A stretch of DNA of 64,000 nt, taken from the NCBI RefSeq assembly GCF_001957125.1, contig NZ_MPHJ01000006.1, positions 62,001 to 126,000 of the forward strand, given 5' to 3'. Numbering within the stretch: position 1 is the stretch's first letter; the number at the start of each line of letters is the position of its first letter. This DNA is from Shewanella sp. UCD-KL12. GTDB lineage: Bacteria; Pseudomonadota; Gammaproteobacteria; Enterobacterales; Shewanellaceae. The notes under the pieces were generated by a model. The model did no database searches. It was not told the origin of the DNA and saw only the letters and a list, made by a program, of their open reading frames with translations. A program made the position numbers and the translations under genes. Shown here piece by piece: positions 39,511-50,022 of the stretch.

Positions 39511-40353
39511 TTACTCGTAGCTTAACTTAATAGAGTGGTACTTATCGAGAAATTCATCACTGGCGAGCTCCTCTGGTGACACAGGTAAGCCGCGCTTGGC
39601 AAACACATCCATTCTCTCTTCAAGCTCAGCCCCAGAGCGTAACTCTCCGGTGTAAAAGGCTGCAGCACGAACAAAATCTAGGTAATTGACATTATCAGGC
39701 AAATAAGAAAGATCTGACCACCTTTCAACGACCTCCATAACCTCAGGTGCAAACTCCCAAGTTTTTAATACCGCACGGCCAATAGGCCCCTGCATCTTCC
39801 TTACCAATGCTCTGAGTTGATCAATACTGGTAAATAGCTCAGGTGTCGCTTCAGCTTCTGTTAGTACAGGGAGCGCGCCAATATTATGCACTAGGCCTGC
39901 CAAAGTTAATGTGTCAAAACTAAGCCCACTGCCTTTATGAGACTTATTATAGATCTGCAACATGGCGCAAGCTGCTGAAGTCACGTCGATAGACGATCCC
40001 CACACCTCGTCCATCACCTCCCAAACCATCTCATTGGTCGAGATAAACAGTTGCTCCATAGCCACTGATGTTGCAATCGCTTTTATCTGGGTTAGTCCAA
40101 TGCGCGTTACAGCACTATTAACGTTTTCAGCCTTAACACCTCGGCTGTATAACGCACTATTAGCGACCTTAATCATTCGAGCAGAAATTGCAGCATCTTG
40201 ACCTATGATCTCTGCAACTTGCTTAGGGCTAGAGTCCGGCTTTGCCACAACCTCCTGAACTTTCATTGCGACTTCTGGCAATGTTGGTAAAACTAGGGCA
40301 TCAGCCTTTAACTTCTTCAAAAGCCTAACCAATAGTTCATGTTCAGTAGACAT
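39511..40353 (-). CDS. HDOD-domain protein
   Basis: HDOD domains are HD-fold relatives without the metal-binding HD pair, used in signalling. The ATG at 40353 has GGGAG seven bases upstream and gives 280 residues; an in-frame ATG at 40365 adds four. Core pattern LPTLPEVAMKVQEVV, IGQDAAISARMIKVANSALY and LAGLVHNIGALPVL. No catalytic or receiver domain. Probably helps control motility or c-di-GMP output, by analogy. Confidence 0.83.
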   Translation of the reverse strand: MSTEHELLVRLLKKLKADALVLPTLPEVAMKVQEVVAKPDSSPKQVAEIIGQDAAISARMIKVANSALYSRGVKAENVNSAVTRIGLTQIKAIATSVAMEQLFISTNEMVWEVMDEVWGSSIDVTSAACAMLQIYNKSHKGSGLSFDTLTLAGLVHNIGALPVLTEAEATPELFTSIDQLRALVRKMQGPIGRAVLKTWEFAPEVMEVVERWSDLSYLPDNVNYLDFVRAAAFYTGELRSGAELEERMDVFAKRGLPVSPEELASDEFLDKYHSIKLSYE

Positions 40354-40664
40354 TGTTGCTCCCATTATTTTTTACTGTGCTCTGTTTCAACAGGGTACGA
40401 CTCGATGTTTTCAGAGAGTATATCAGTGCATACGTTAACTAGACGTGTAAAAAGTACTCGTACAGTTAATATCTTGTTTAGATTCTAGCTAACTTTAAGA
40501 TTGTTAGGGATAAAAATCACTGATTAGTTGAATAAAAAATGATGTCAGTCACAGCAGCTAACCATGCAAAAAAAGATATATTGCACTAAATTTGATAACA
40601 GCAGTGGCATTGAGTAAAATGCCCGCCCGCTTGTTGCGCCTTTAATCACCAATTGAGAGTTATT

Positions 40665-42044
40665 ATGTTTAAACCTGAGCTACTGTCTCCCGCTGGGACT
40701 CTAAAAAATATGCGTTATGCGTTTGCCTATGGTGCAGATGCTGTCTATGCAGGCCAGCCTAGATACAGCCTTAGGGTAAGAAATAATGACTTCAAAATGG
40801 AAAACCTTGCAACAGGTATCCAAGAAGCGCACGACCTAGGTAAAAAGCTATATGTTGTGAGCAACATTGCACCGCACAATACTAAGCTTAAAACCTATAT
40901 CAGGGATATGGAGCCAGTAGTGGCCATGAACCCTGATGCATTAATCATGTCAGACCCAGGTCTTATCATGATGGTCCGTGAAGCATTTCCAGATCAGGTC
41001 GTGCATCTATCTGTGCAAGCAAACGCGATTAACTGGGCATCAGTTAAGTTTTGGCAGCAACAAGGTATCAAGCGCGTGATCTTATCTCGTGAACTTTCTC
41101 TTGATGAGATAGAAGAGATCCGTCAGCGCTGCCCAGACATCGAGTTAGAGGTCTTCGTTCACGGCGCACTTTGCATGGCTTACTCTGGCCGCTGTCTATT
41201 ATCAGGCTATATCAACAAGCGCGACCCTAACCAAGGTACCTGCACCAATTCATGTCGCTGGAAATATGACGTACATGAAGCTAAAGAGACCATGGAGGGA
41301 GATATTGTTGCAGTAAACCCTCAAGGTATTGTGGACCAAAATGGTGTTCAGATTGAAAAGCCGACATTAGGTGAAGGTCAACCAAGCGATCAAGTCGTCA
41401 TGCTACAAGAGGCGGGTCGTCCAGGTGAATATATGCCAGCGTTCGAAGACGAGCACGGCACCTATATCATGAACTCAAAAGATCTGCGTGCGATTCAACA
41501 TGTCGACCGTCTTACTAAGATGGGCGTTGACTCATTAAAAATTGAGGGACGTACTAAGTCTTTCTACTATGTGGCTCGTACAGCTCAGCTTTACCGTCAA
41601 GCAATCGAAGATGCCGCATCAGGTAAAGACTTCGATCGCACCTTGATGCATAACCTCGAAGGCTTAGCGCATCGTGGCTATACAGAAGGCTTCCTTCGTC
41701 GCCATGTTCATGATGAGTATCAGAACTACGATTACGGCTACTCGATTAGTGACACACAACAGTTTGTTGGTGAATTCACTGGAGAACGTAATGATGCAGG
41801 CATGGCAGAAATTGATGTGAAGAACAAATTCTCAGTGGGTGACAGCGTAGAGATAATGACCCCACAAGGTAACCTAACACTCAATATCGAGCAGCTAGTT
41901 AACCGTAAAGGTGCAAATGTTGAGTCAGGTCTAGGTTCAGGTCACTTTGTGTTTCTAACACTTCCAGCTGAAATCGAGTTAGACAAGGCTGTTATTTTAC
42001 GTAACCTGCCTCAAGGGCAAGACACACGTAACCCACATGCTTAA
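40665..42044 (+). CDS. trhP: tRNA 5-hydroxyuridine hydroxylase TrhP (YegQ, peptidase U32 family)
   Basis: Needed for 5-hydroxyuridine at tRNA position 34 in E. coli, using prephenate as a source. The ATG at 40665 gives 459 residues (453 in E. coli) starting MFKPELLSPAGTLKNMRYAF. The U32 cysteines are in CMAYSGRCLLSGY and the following GTCTNSC, presumably an Fe-S site as in UbiU/UbiV. A YfhL-type ferredoxin gene follows 57 bases later. Confidence 0.93.
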   Translation: MFKPELLSPAGTLKNMRYAFAYGADAVYAGQPRYSLRVRNNDFKMENLATGIQEAHDLGKKLYVVSNIAPHNTKLKTYIRDMEPVVAMNPDALIMSDPGLIMMVREAFPDQVVHLSVQANAINWASVKFWQQQGIKRVILSRELSLDEIEEIRQRCPDIELEVFVHGALCMAYSGRCLLSGYINKRDPNQGTCTNSCRWKYDVHEAKETMEGDIVAVNPQGIVDQNGVQIEKPTLGEGQPSDQVVMLQEAGRPGEYMPAFEDEHGTYIMNSKDLRAIQHVDRLTKMGVDSLKIEGRTKSFYYVARTAQLYRQAIEDAASGKDFDRTLMHNLEGLAHRGYTEGFLRRHVHDEYQNYDYGYSISDTQQFVGEFTGERNDAGMAEIDVKNKFSVGDSVEIMTPQGNLTLNIEQLVNRKGANVESGLGSGHFVFLTLPAEIELDKAVILRNLPQGQDTRNPHA

Positions 42045-42101
42045 TTGTGGGCTTAGGTGTAAAATGAACATTAGAAAGTGGTAGAAAGGTACATTAATTA
42101 G

Positions 42102-42359
<258 letters not shown>

Positions 42360-42378
42360 CTGTGTCATACCAATGCCC

Positions 42379-42406
42379 CTAGGAGGACTTGAATAAGGCC
42401 TCCTAG
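42379..42406 (+). terminator. Terminator after the ferredoxin gene
   Basis: CTAGGAGG and CCTCCTAG with a 12-base loop, then CACTCTTTT. Confidence 0.6.
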
Positions 42407-42444
42407 CACTCTTTTCCGATAACCGACCTTGGTTAAGCTAGCAT

Positions 42445-42500
42445 TAGTTAACTGGCTTAAGTTAACAGCCTTTAGTTAACCGACTTTAGTTAATTTTGGC
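42445..42500. repeat. Four 14-bp tandem repeats across the end of a response-regulator gene
   Basis: TAGTTAACTGGCTT, AAGTTAACAGCCTT, TAGTTAACCGACTT and TAGTTAATTTTGGC run head to tail. The array contains the stop codon and last seven sense codons of the minus-strand gene. Confidence 0.75.
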
Positions 42501-43747
42501 TTATCCTCAAAAAACGTTAAAGCGCCCTCCTCTGCATTTTTACAAGCAAACATCGCTTCCTCCGCTTGCTCAATACACTCATGTATCGACGCTTGTGCTT
42601 CAATTTTTACTGCACCTATGCTCAAGGTGAACCTTATAGACTCATCACCATAAGCAATGGTGCTTAACTTATTTTTTGCCAAAAATTCAGATAGTTGTAG
42701 CTTACCTTGCTTTAAGCTATCAAGCTGTAAAAGCAGGCCAAACTCAGCACCATAGAGCCTTGCAACCTTGCTCTCACTAAAAGCGTCGGTTAATAAATTT
42801 GCCGCTTTTATTAAAACTTGATCGGCAGCTTGGCAGCCATGCAGCTCATTAATACTATTAAATTTATCGATATGAATAATGGCCAAGCAGTAGACATTTT
42901 CACTAGCTTTCAACTCATCGAGATCGTCACATTGCTCCTCGATAAAAGATTGCCTGTTGGATAAAGAGGTAAGGTAGTCTATTTGAGTAGACATTTTCAC
43001 CTCTTCAATAACTTGTAACTGCTCAATATTTTTGAAAATTCTACAGTAGAACTCTTCGGGACAGAAAGGCTTTTTAAGGTAGTCATCAGCCCCACTCTTT
43101 ATAAACCGTGCCGATTGATAACTTTTGTTCAACCCAGAATAACCTATGATGATTAAGTCTCTTGCAGAGTACTGCTTACGAATATTTAAAATTAACTCAA
43201 TTCCACTCATTCCAGGCATTTCATAGTCAGTGATAACTAACTTAATATCTTCATGCTGGCGAATTGTCTCAAGCCCTTTTGTCCCATCAGGCTCGTTATA
43301 AACGGTAAAGTTTCTTCTGCTCAGTAAACTACAAACATAGCTCCTCACAGAAAGAGAGTCATCTACCACCAACACGCCAATTTCATGGTTAGTTAATTGG
43401 CCTTTTAACACCCTCTGTAGATAGTGATAGGCTTGTGCGCTCTCTTTAGTGATGTAATCGATTATAGGTAGGTTAAGCAGCTGCTGATGAATTTTATCAT
43501 TGACCCTGCCTGTCATCACAATACTTGGAACATCGTATTTCAAAATATAGGGGATCACTTGCCCCTCATAGGCATCGGGCAAACTATAATCAACCGTTGC
43601 TACAAAGAACTCTTGATGATGCACGAGGATTTTTTTAACTTCTGAAAATGAATGTGCGACAGTGACTTCAAACCCCAGTGAGCGACCAATATGCTCAATC
43701 ACTTTAGCTATGGCTTTATTATCTTCAATGACAAGCATACCTTTCAC
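42476..43747 (-). CDS. Response regulator with two receivers and a degenerate GGDEF domain
   Basis: 423 residues. The first receiver is about 1-118, with D53 in TVDYSLP and K101. The second is 122-240, with D129/D130, phospho-acceptor D174 in ITDYEMPG, and K226. The GGDEF domain (about 255-410) keeps DYLTSLSNRQSF and IHIDKFNSINELHG but its signature is YGAEF at 332-336, so cyclase activity is doubtful. Probably relays phosphorylation by protein contact. No histidine kinase adjoins it. Its 3' end lies in a tandem repeat. Confidence 0.85.
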   Translation of the reverse strand: MKGMLVIEDNKAIAKVIEHIGRSLGFEVTVAHSFSEVKKILVHHQEFFVATVDYSLPDAYEGQVIPYILKYDVPSIVMTGRVNDKIHQQLLNLPIIDYITKESAQAYHYLQRVLKGQLTNHEIGVLVVDDSLSVRSYVCSLLSRRNFTVYNEPDGTKGLETIRQHEDIKLVITDYEMPGMSGIELILNIRKQYSARDLIIIGYSGLNKSYQSARFIKSGADDYLKKPFCPEEFYCRIFKNIEQLQVIEEVKMSTQIDYLTSLSNRQSFIEEQCDDLDELKASENVYCLAIIHIDKFNSINELHGCQAADQVLIKAANLLTDAFSESKVARLYGAEFGLLLQLDSLKQGKLQLSEFLAKNKLSTIAYGDESIRFTLSIGAVKIEAQASIHECIEQAEEAMFACKNAEEGALTFFEDKPKLTKVG

Positions 43748-43869
43748 AACACCACTCCTTAGCAGATGTGAGCTTAGGTATAAATATAGGCAAGAATTTA
43801 GAAAGTGAGAAATTTGAAATATTCTCTAATGCCATTTGCATTAAAGTACAACCAATGAGAGGGAATGCA

Positions 43870-43907
43870 GTTAGGCTGCTACAACTGCTACAGAGGAGCA
43901 GCCTAAC
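43870..43907. other. Strong hairpin downstream of ubiT
   Basis: Perfect 11-base stem GTTAGGCTGCT/AGCAGCCTAAC with a 16-base loop, nine bases after the ubiT stop. No T-run, so it may protect the mRNA end rather than terminate. Confidence 0.55.
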
Positions 43908-43915
43908 GTCATCAA

Positions 43916-44428
43916 CTAGGCGAGTTGAGGTTCAGCTTTAGACTCAAGTTGTTGAAGTAACTGAGCTAGCTTTTCAATACTGTGCCGAATGGGTGCTGGC
44001 ATAGTGTCAAACTCGATACTTAATAATAAGTTCTTAACCTCTAACCCCAGCTCAGTATCTCCCTCTATAGAAAGGCGACGTTGAAAAAACAGCGTATCGG
44101 GATCTTCTTTGCCCGCAGCAACTAGCAGCAGCTCTTTCGAGTGACCTGCAAACAAGACTTCAGCATCGGCTCTTGGACGCACCTGCCAGCCATCGTTATA
44201 ACTAACCTCAAACTCGAGTCCCATATCTTCGACATGTATCGCGACCCAACGATCTGATAAAAAATCTAACTCTTCATCAATCGCTTGCTGTTTGAGCATC
44301 AAAGCTAAAATACGGGTGAGAATATCGGCTTTCATTTTAAATGGCACCAATGAAAGTGGTGTGCGAACCAGCTTTGGCGCTAATGTTAACAACTGCTTGG
44401 CAAAACTACCTGAGATAGGCATCTGCAT
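43916..44428 (-). CDS. ubiT: Oxygen-independent ubiquinone biosynthesis accessory factor UbiT
   Basis: 170-residue SCP2-domain protein (YhbT). LTLAPKLVRTPLSLVPFKMK at the start and a C-terminal SCP2 lipid-binding fold with GDTELGLEVKNLLLSIE. In E. coli UbiT, with UbiU and UbiV, makes ubiquinone without oxygen. Divergent from ubiUV, as in other gammaproteobacteria. No certain FNR site was found in the shared upstream region. Confidence 0.92.
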   Translation of the reverse strand: MQMPISGSFAKQLLTLAPKLVRTPLSLVPFKMKADILTRILALMLKQQAIDEELDFLSDRWVAIHVEDMGLEFEVSYNDGWQVRPRADAEVLFAGHSKELLLVAAGKEDPDTLFFQRRLSIEGDTELGLEVKNLLLSIEFDTMPAPIRHSIEKLAQLLQQLESKAEPQLA

Positions 44429-44604
44429 AATAATCTCAATCCTTAATATCTGGGAGCGAAGCCTCTACCTACAACAGCAGAGTTTAAAAGAAAATGATTT
44501 TACCCAGATCTTATGATCACAAACCTGTTTTATATCAAGAATTGGATATCCATTCCCTTTTAAACTCGTTTTTCAAATATTTGGGAGCTATTCGGAGTAT
44601 ATAT

Positions 44605-45606
44605 ATGGAACTGCTGTGTCCGGCAGGCAATCTGGCGTCGCTTAAAACTGCACTGAATGCAGGAGCGGATGCTGTCTATTTAGGTTTAAAAAATGATACT
44701 AACGCGAGATCATTTGCAGGCTTAAACTTTACTCCCAAAAAGCTTCAACAAGCGGCTGAATATACAAAAAGCCGAGGGAAAAAACTCTTTCTCACTATTA
44801 ACACCTTCCCAAAACCTGGCGAAGAGAAGCGTTGGTATGAGGCGGTAGATATCGCAGCAAATACAGGAATAGATGCGCTCATCGTAGCCGATCTTTCAAT
44901 GCTCGATTATGCCCACACTCACTATCCGCACCTGCCACTACACTTATCTGTGCAAGCAAGTGCGACCAATTTAGGGGCACTAAAACTCTATAAAGAGGAG
45001 TTTAATATTGAGCGTGCCGTGCTGCCCAGAGTCTTGTCGATGAAACAAGTCAGAGACTTGTCAAAAGTGACCCCTGTCGATTTAGAGGTGTTTGCTTTCG
45101 GTAGCCTATGCATCATGGCTGAAGGGCGCTGCCACCTCTCCTCTTATGTCACTGGTCAATCCCCAAATACGGGCGGCTCCTGCTCTCCTGCTAACCATGT
45201 TCGCTGGCAAGAACAAGGCGGCGATCGACTCACTCGACTCAATGAAGTACTGATTGATAAATCCGGCGTCGATGAGCAGATGGGTTACCCTGTCGTCTGT
45301 AAAGGCCGTTATACCACTGAAGCAGATCAACGGCCCACTCACCTGCTCGAGTCGCCAACAAGCTTAAATACCTTGAGTCTGCTACCGGAGCTTGCCAAAG
45401 CAAAAGTGGTCTCGCTTAAAATTGAGGGCAGACAGCGCAGCCCAGCCTATGTCGAACAGGTCACTTCCGTTTGGCGACGCGCCATCGATACCTATCTTAC
45501 CAACCCAGATAGCTATCAAACTCAAGATGAGTGGAACAGAGCGCTTGCAAAGGTCTCTGAGGGGCAAACGACGACACTCGGTGCTTATGAGCGTACTTGG
45601 CAATAA
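44605..45606 (+). CDS. ubiU: Oxygen-independent ubiquinone hydroxylation protein UbiU
   Basis: U32-family Fe-S protein; with UbiV it hydroxylates the ubiquinone ring using prephenate instead of O2. The ATG at 44605 (CGGAG seven bases before) gives 333 residues beginning MELLCPAGNL. This start places the four cluster cysteines at C169, C176, C193 and C232, the same numbers as in E. coli UbiU. The longer frame from 44494 would add 37 residues with no counterpart. Confidence 0.95.
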   Translation: MELLCPAGNLASLKTALNAGADAVYLGLKNDTNARSFAGLNFTPKKLQQAAEYTKSRGKKLFLTINTFPKPGEEKRWYEAVDIAANTGIDALIVADLSMLDYAHTHYPHLPLHLSVQASATNLGALKLYKEEFNIERAVLPRVLSMKQVRDLSKVTPVDLEVFAFGSLCIMAEGRCHLSSYVTGQSPNTGGSCSPANHVRWQEQGGDRLTRLNEVLIDKSGVDEQMGYPVVCKGRYTTEADQRPTHLLESPTSLNTLSLLPELAKAKVVSLKIEGRQRSPAYVEQVTSVWRRAIDTYLTNPDSYQTQDEWNRALAKVSEGQTTTLGAYERTWQ

Positions 45607-45667
45607 ACGATTCAAATAAAAATCAATATTGCACTGCTAGCACGAAAAAAGATTTAGGAAAATTGAG

Positions 45668-46522
45668 ATGAAAGTATCACTGGGGCCGCTGCTATATTGC
45701 TGGCCAAAAGAAAGCGTTATTGAGTTTTACCAGTCAGTAGCACAAAGCAATATCCCGCTCGTTTACTTAGGCGAAGTTATCTGTAGTCGCCGAAGAGAGC
45801 TTAAGTTTTCTGATTATATGGCACTTGCCAATATGCTCAGAGAATCAGGCAAAGAGGTGGTCATTTCAACCTTAGCATTGCTAGAGGCGCCTTCTGAATA
45901 TACAGAGATCAAAAAGCAGGTAGATAATGGTGAATTTATTATCGAAGCTAATGACATGGGCGCAGTACAAGCCGCTAAAGAGCTAAACCTGCCATTTGTC
46001 TGCGGCCCAACGGTAAATAACTACAACCTAGCGAGCTTAAAGAAACTACAAGAGTGGGGAATGCAACGCTTCGTGATGCCTGTAGAGCTATCGAAAAACT
46101 GGCTGTCGCACGTGTTATCTGAAGAGACTCCAGCATTTGAAGTTGAAGTGTTCGGCCACGGTTTTCTCCCCTTAGCCCTCTCGGCTCGCTGTTTTACAGC
46201 AAGGCATAAAGGTCTAACAAAAGATAAGTGCCAAACCATCTGTATCGAAAACCCTGCAGGGCTATTGGCGCAGACTCAGGAGTCGCAGCCCTTACTGAGA
46301 CTCAATGGAATTCAAACCCAGTCAGCAGCGTGTATCGACCTGTCTCCAGAGTTGGCAAGTATGACGCAAATGGGCATAGACTACTTTAGAGTATCGCCAT
46401 CAAGCATGGAAAGTGTCTCTCTTGCTGATAAGTTACTTGAAAAGCAGAGTAACCTTATCATTTCTGATGCGGCCAGCTGTAATGGTTACTGGCATCAAGA
46501 GGCTGGGTTCAATAAGGTATAA
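45668..46522 (+). CDS. ubiV: Oxygen-independent ubiquinone hydroxylation protein UbiV
   Basis: 284 residues, partner of UbiU in a heterodimer. The [4Fe-4S] ligands match E. coli in spacing: C39, C175, C188 and C192. MKVSLGPLLYCWPKE is the typical opening. It lies 61 bases after ubiU in the same direction. Together with ubiT it equips the cell to make ubiquinone under anoxia, in line with a facultatively respiring lifestyle. Confidence 0.95.
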   Translation: MKVSLGPLLYCWPKESVIEFYQSVAQSNIPLVYLGEVICSRRRELKFSDYMALANMLRESGKEVVISTLALLEAPSEYTEIKKQVDNGEFIIEANDMGAVQAAKELNLPFVCGPTVNNYNLASLKKLQEWGMQRFVMPVELSKNWLSHVLSEETPAFEVEVFGHGFLPLALSARCFTARHKGLTKDKCQTICIENPAGLLAQTQESQPLLRLNGIQTQSAACIDLSPELASMTQMGIDYFRVSPSSMESVSLADKLLEKQSNLIISDAASCNGYWHQEAGFNKV

Positions 46523-46537
46523 TTTACTACCGACATT

Positions 46538-46570
46538 AGCAGACTTGAGTCGTTAAACTTCGAGTCTGCT
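46538..46570. terminator. Convergent hairpin after ubiV
   Basis: AGCAGACT and AGTCTGCT pair across a 17-base loop in which TGA/TTC can extend the stem. It lies between converging genes. Confidence 0.45.
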
Positions 46571-46582
46571 CTACCTTCTGCT

Positions 46583-47263
46583 TTAAACTCTATTTCTCAA
46601 ACTATTAATCATGCCCATCACCCACAAAATAAACGCCGCTAAACTTATCCATTCTAATGTTGCTGGCCACCATATCTCAGGCCGAGGTAAGCTCATCACC
46701 ATCTCTTGGTAAAAAGGTCTATCAGCGGTCGTTAACCCAAGCGACTTATGAGACAGCAATAAAAAACTCATAAAGCTGATAAAGGTCATTAACCCGGTTA
46801 TTAGATTCCAACGAGAATAGAATAGCCCGCCCTTAATCAGCGTATACACCATATAGAGAAAAGAGCTACAGCTACCAAAATAGAAAAAATACTTCAATGC
46901 AGCGGTATGCAGATGATAAACGTTAACAGGAAAAAGCCCCGCCGCAGCCAGCGCGATAAAGGTGCACACTAAAGAGAGAAATAACGGATATAATGCCTTA
47001 TTATCAATAAGTTGAATAGAAAACAGGCAAAACAGAATTAAACTTAAACCACCAAAAAACAAGCCTCCATTAAACACAACGGCAAATGGCGAGTGTCCAT
47101 AGTGACCGAGTTCGCTCAGGGTGTGATTAAAAAAATTAAAACCTTTACCTTCAAAGTCTTGATAGCCCAGCACGGTCAACAGTAAACCGATAAAAATACC
47201 AGCAACTCCTAACGCACCAAACTTAAAACCGAGACTGGTTAACTTTCTACTCTTCTCTACCAT
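46583..47263 (-). CDS. DUF998-like membrane protein
   Basis: 226 residues with six predicted membrane helices. NHTLSELGHYGHSPFAVVFNGGLFFGGL is the DUF998 hallmark region, spread over the first loop and second helix. Function unknown. Monocistronic. Confidence 0.7.
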   Translation of the reverse strand: MVEKSRKLTSLGFKFGALGVAGIFIGLLLTVLGYQDFEGKGFNFFNHTLSELGHYGHSPFAVVFNGGLFFGGLSLILFCLFSIQLIDNKALYPLFLSLVCTFIALAAAGLFPVNVYHLHTAALKYFFYFGSCSSFLYMVYTLIKGGLFYSRWNLITGLMTFISFMSFLLLSHKSLGLTTADRPFYQEMVMSLPRPEIWWPATLEWISLAAFILWVMGMINSLRNRV

Positions 47264-47625
47264 TTTTCCTTAATTCACTCATCACCTACTCCATTAACAT
47301 ACATGGAAGCAAAGTTTTTTACCGAGGTCTAGCACAGATTTCTAACAATTCTAAAATAAAAACATTGCACCAATATAATGTCAATATTACCAATACTTTA
47401 AATAGCATAGCCAAAAAAAGTAACTACACCAGAGATTTAATCTACTAAGCTCATAAAAAACAGTAAATAACTTAGCGAAAAGTCACTATATTAGCGTTAT
47501 CCTCCAAGCTGATAACAAACACAGAAACCCCCAACAAAACAGCTACATAAATGGTACACTCACCTGATAAAAAGCCGACAAAAAATCTAATTTTGATTTG
47601 GTAGTTTTGAACGGAAAAAATAATA
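47264..47625. other. Intergenic region, DUF998 gene/chemoreceptor
   Basis: 362 very AT-rich bases between divergent genes. No frame, repeat or clear promoter was recognised. Confidence 0.35.
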
Positions 47626-49170
47626 ATGACAAGTACCCAAGGCCATCCATCCAAGCGTGAAATTACGTTATCTTCAGGCGATGAACTGATCTCAAACACT
47701 GATAAGCGCGGTGTGATCACCTATACCAATCAAACATTTGTTGATATATCAGGCTACAGTGAATCAGAGCTAATTGGGCACAGCCACAACGTCGTTCGCC
47801 ACCCTGACATGCCTGCTGAAGCGTTTAAAGAACTTTGGAACAAGCTTAATGCAGGCCAATCATGGCGCGGCATCGTTAAGAATCGGTGCAAAGATGGCTC
47901 CTACTACTGGGTCGATGCTTTTGTCTCACCGCTGTTTGAAAAAGGTGAAATTGTCGGCTATCAATCGGTACGTATTAAAGCCAGCGACACGCTGATCCGC
48001 AAAGCGGAAAAGATATATCAGCGTATCAACTCAGGGAAAAGGGTCTCTGATCCACTGAGCTTAAATCAAAAGCGCATTCTATCTGGTATATCGGCTACAA
48101 CAGGGCTAATCATTGCCGGATTTATCTGGGGCTGGGGGGTGATCTTAGCTGGCGTTATTTTGATGGGGGTCAACCTTGCTATCTTCTATGATGAAGCCTT
48201 TAAGATCCCCGCTAAACTGATGAAAATGAAGGCTGGCTACGACTCAGTTAGCCGATTTATCTATTGTGGCCGCGATACCTCTTCACTGCTCGACTTTCAA
48301 ATGATGATGCAACGAGCCAAGCTGCAAGGCGTGCTTGGCCGCTCTCAAGATAATGCCAACCATATCGATGAAATAGCCCAACAACTTATTGTATCTGCAA
48401 AGCAAACTCACGCAGGGCTCGATCAGGAAAGCCAGCAGGTAGAACAAATTGCCAGTGCCATGGAGGAGATGGGCTCAACCATAGGTGAGGTTGCTATCAA
48501 TACACAATCAACCTCAAGCAGCATAGACGAAACCTATCAGCTTTGCCGTGACAGCCGCATTAAGATGCAATCGAATACGCAAAACATCGATAAGTTAACC
48601 CTTGCCGTAACAGAAGCTGCCGCGAATGCACATATGCTCAACAAGGAAGCTGAGCAAGTCGCTTCTGCCATGTCTGAAATTGATGCGATTGCAGAACAAA
48701 CCAACCTACTGGCCCTCAACGCTGCTATTGAGGCTGCACGCGCCGGAGAGCAAGGCCGTGGTTTCGCTGTAGTAGCCGATGAAGTAAGAGCCTTGTCGAG
48801 TCGAACACAGGAGTCGACCAACAGTATCTCAAAGAGCGTCGATAAGATGTTCTCTATGATCACCAGTTGGGCTAATCAGATGGATCAAAGCCGCGCACAA
48901 GCTGAAGTATGCGCTAACGATACCCAAAGCTCGTCGGAGAAGATTGATACCATCTATCAAGCTGTCAGTACCATTCACTCCTTAGCGCAGCAAAATTCGG
49001 TGGCAGCCGATCAACAAAAACATGTTGTCGATGAGATTAACCAAAACATTCACGCAATCAGTCAAGCCACCAATGAAAACTTGCAAGCACTGCAAACTGT
49101 TGAAGACTCGGTACTTGAGTTAAAGCTCAATGCCGACAAAGCTAAGAGTATGCGAGACACCTTCGGTTAA
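47626..49170 (+). CDS. Aer-like PAS methyl-accepting chemotaxis protein
   Basis: 514 residues. PAS domain at about 15-115 with [25 protein letters not shown] and NVVRHPDMP; the latter is the FAD-binding signature of the aerotaxis receptor Aer. A hydrophobic hairpin anchors it at about 148-190. The cytoplasmic signalling helices carry the hairpin tip [20 protein letters not shown]. Predicted to sense redox or oxygen through FAD and signal to CheA. No periplasmic domain. Lacks an obvious CheR/B docking pentapeptide. Confidence 0.88.
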   Translation: MTSTQGHPSKREITLSSGDELISNTDKRGVITYTNQTFVDISGYSESELIGHSHNVVRHPDMPAEAFKELWNKLNAGQSWRGIVKNRCKDGSYYWVDAFVSPLFEKGEIVGYQSVRIKASDTLIRKAEKIYQRINSGKRVSDPLSLNQKRILSGISATTGLIIAGFIWGWGVILAGVILMGVNLAIFYDEAFKIPAKLMKMKAGYDSVSRFIYCGRDTSSLLDFQMMMQRAKLQGVLGRSQDNANHIDEIAQQLIVSAKQTHAGLDQESQQVEQIASAMEEMGSTIGEVAINTQSTSSSIDETYQLCRDSRIKMQSNTQNIDKLTLAVTEAAANAHMLNKEAEQVASAMSEIDAIAEQTNLLALNAAIEAARAGEQGRGFAVVADEVRALSSRTQESTNSISKSVDKMFSMITSWANQMDQSRAQAEVCANDTQSSSEKIDTIYQAVSTIHSLAQQNSVAADQQKHVVDEINQNIHAISQATNENLQALQTVEDSVLELKLNADKAKSMRDTFG

Positions 49171-49182
49171 GGTTTTGTCAGT

Positions 49183-49210
49183 GGAGCATGTGCTTGTCTG
49201 GACATGCTCC
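49183..49210. terminator. Hairpin after the chemoreceptor gene
   Basis: Nine-base perfect stem GGAGCATGT/ACATGCTCC with a 10-base loop between converging genes; no T-run. Confidence 0.55.
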
Positions 49211-49233
49211 GAAGGGATAGAGGTCAGTGACTT

Positions 49234-50022
49234 TTATGGGTGATAAGATTCGACAATCCTTTGCAAGCTACCGTCTTGTTTCATCAATCTCATCACCTCA
49301 TCAAACTGTTCGCGAATGTCCGAAAGGCGATTCTTTTTAGAAAATGCCAAATAAGCCAACCGTGCGTCAATAGCAGGGCTTAGCGCAATTATCTGTTTGC
49401 AGCGTTCAAATTGTGGGTTGGTTTGTTTACTAAGCTGGTTAAACACATACTCAGTATTCCCCCTCTCACCTACGACAATATCTGTGACCCCAGTGCATAG
49501 CTTCACCAATAACTGAGGGATCCCCACATCTACGTTAAGCTTAGTGAGTTTCTTCTGGGCAACTAAATCATCAAAGTAAGGTCCGTAACTAAAATCTTTT
49601 TTAACGCCAAAGGTGAGATGGCTAAGCAGCGTTAAATCTTCACTGTATTCAATATTGGCATCTTCAGTAACAAACAGATGTATCTGCGCCTTGGACAGTG
49701 GCATCGTACTGTAATCAATATACTCCTCTCTGTCAGCCCGCATAAATACACCCACCATGGCATCTATCTTCCCAGCTTTTAGCCAGTTAAGCGCGCGACT
49801 CCAAGGAATAGCTTTAAACTCAATAGGCGTCTCTATTCGTCTAAAAGCCTCCTCGATGATGCGAATCGATACCCCTTCAACTTTTTCATCTTGGGTGAAA
49901 TGGTAGGGAGGGTATTCAACAAAAGCGATCGCTAACGGGGGCTCAGTACTAGCAAGAACTGGTGAAGTAAGCAGATGAAACAGAAAAGTGATAAGCACTA
50001 AAAACCTAAACTTGAATTGCAT
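49234..50022 (-). CDS. Periplasmic solute-binding protein, family 3 (orphan)
   Basis: The ATG at 50022 gives 262 residues and a clean signal peptide (MQFKFRFLVLITFLFHLL, cleavage after VLAS). A TTG at 50040 is less likely. SBP_bac_3 pattern: PLAIAFVEYPPYHF, IRIIEEAFRRI, PWSRALNWLKAGKIDAMVG and a C-terminal MRLMKQDGSLQRI. No transport genes adjoin. Together with 36556-37347 it makes two orphan members, perhaps sensors of amino acids or similar compounds. Confidence 0.8.
   Translation of the reverse strand: MQFKFRFLVLITFLFHLLTSPVLASTEPPLAIAFVEYPPYHFTQDEKVEGVSIRIIEEAFRRIETPIEFKAIPWSRALNWLKAGKIDAMVGVFMRADREEYIDYSTMPLSKAQIHLFVTEDANIEYSEDLTLLSHLTFGVKKDFSYGPYFDDLVAQKKLTKLNVDVGIPQLLVKLCTGVTDIVVGERGNTEYVFNQLSKQTNPQFERCKQIIALSPAIDARLAYLAFSKKNRLSDIREQFDEVMRLMKQDGSLQRIVESYHP

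Noticed and set aside
44429..44604. FNR or CRP operator between ubiT and ubiU
   Set aside because: Only half-sites such as TTGAT and TGTGATCA are present; no full palindrome with correct spacing.
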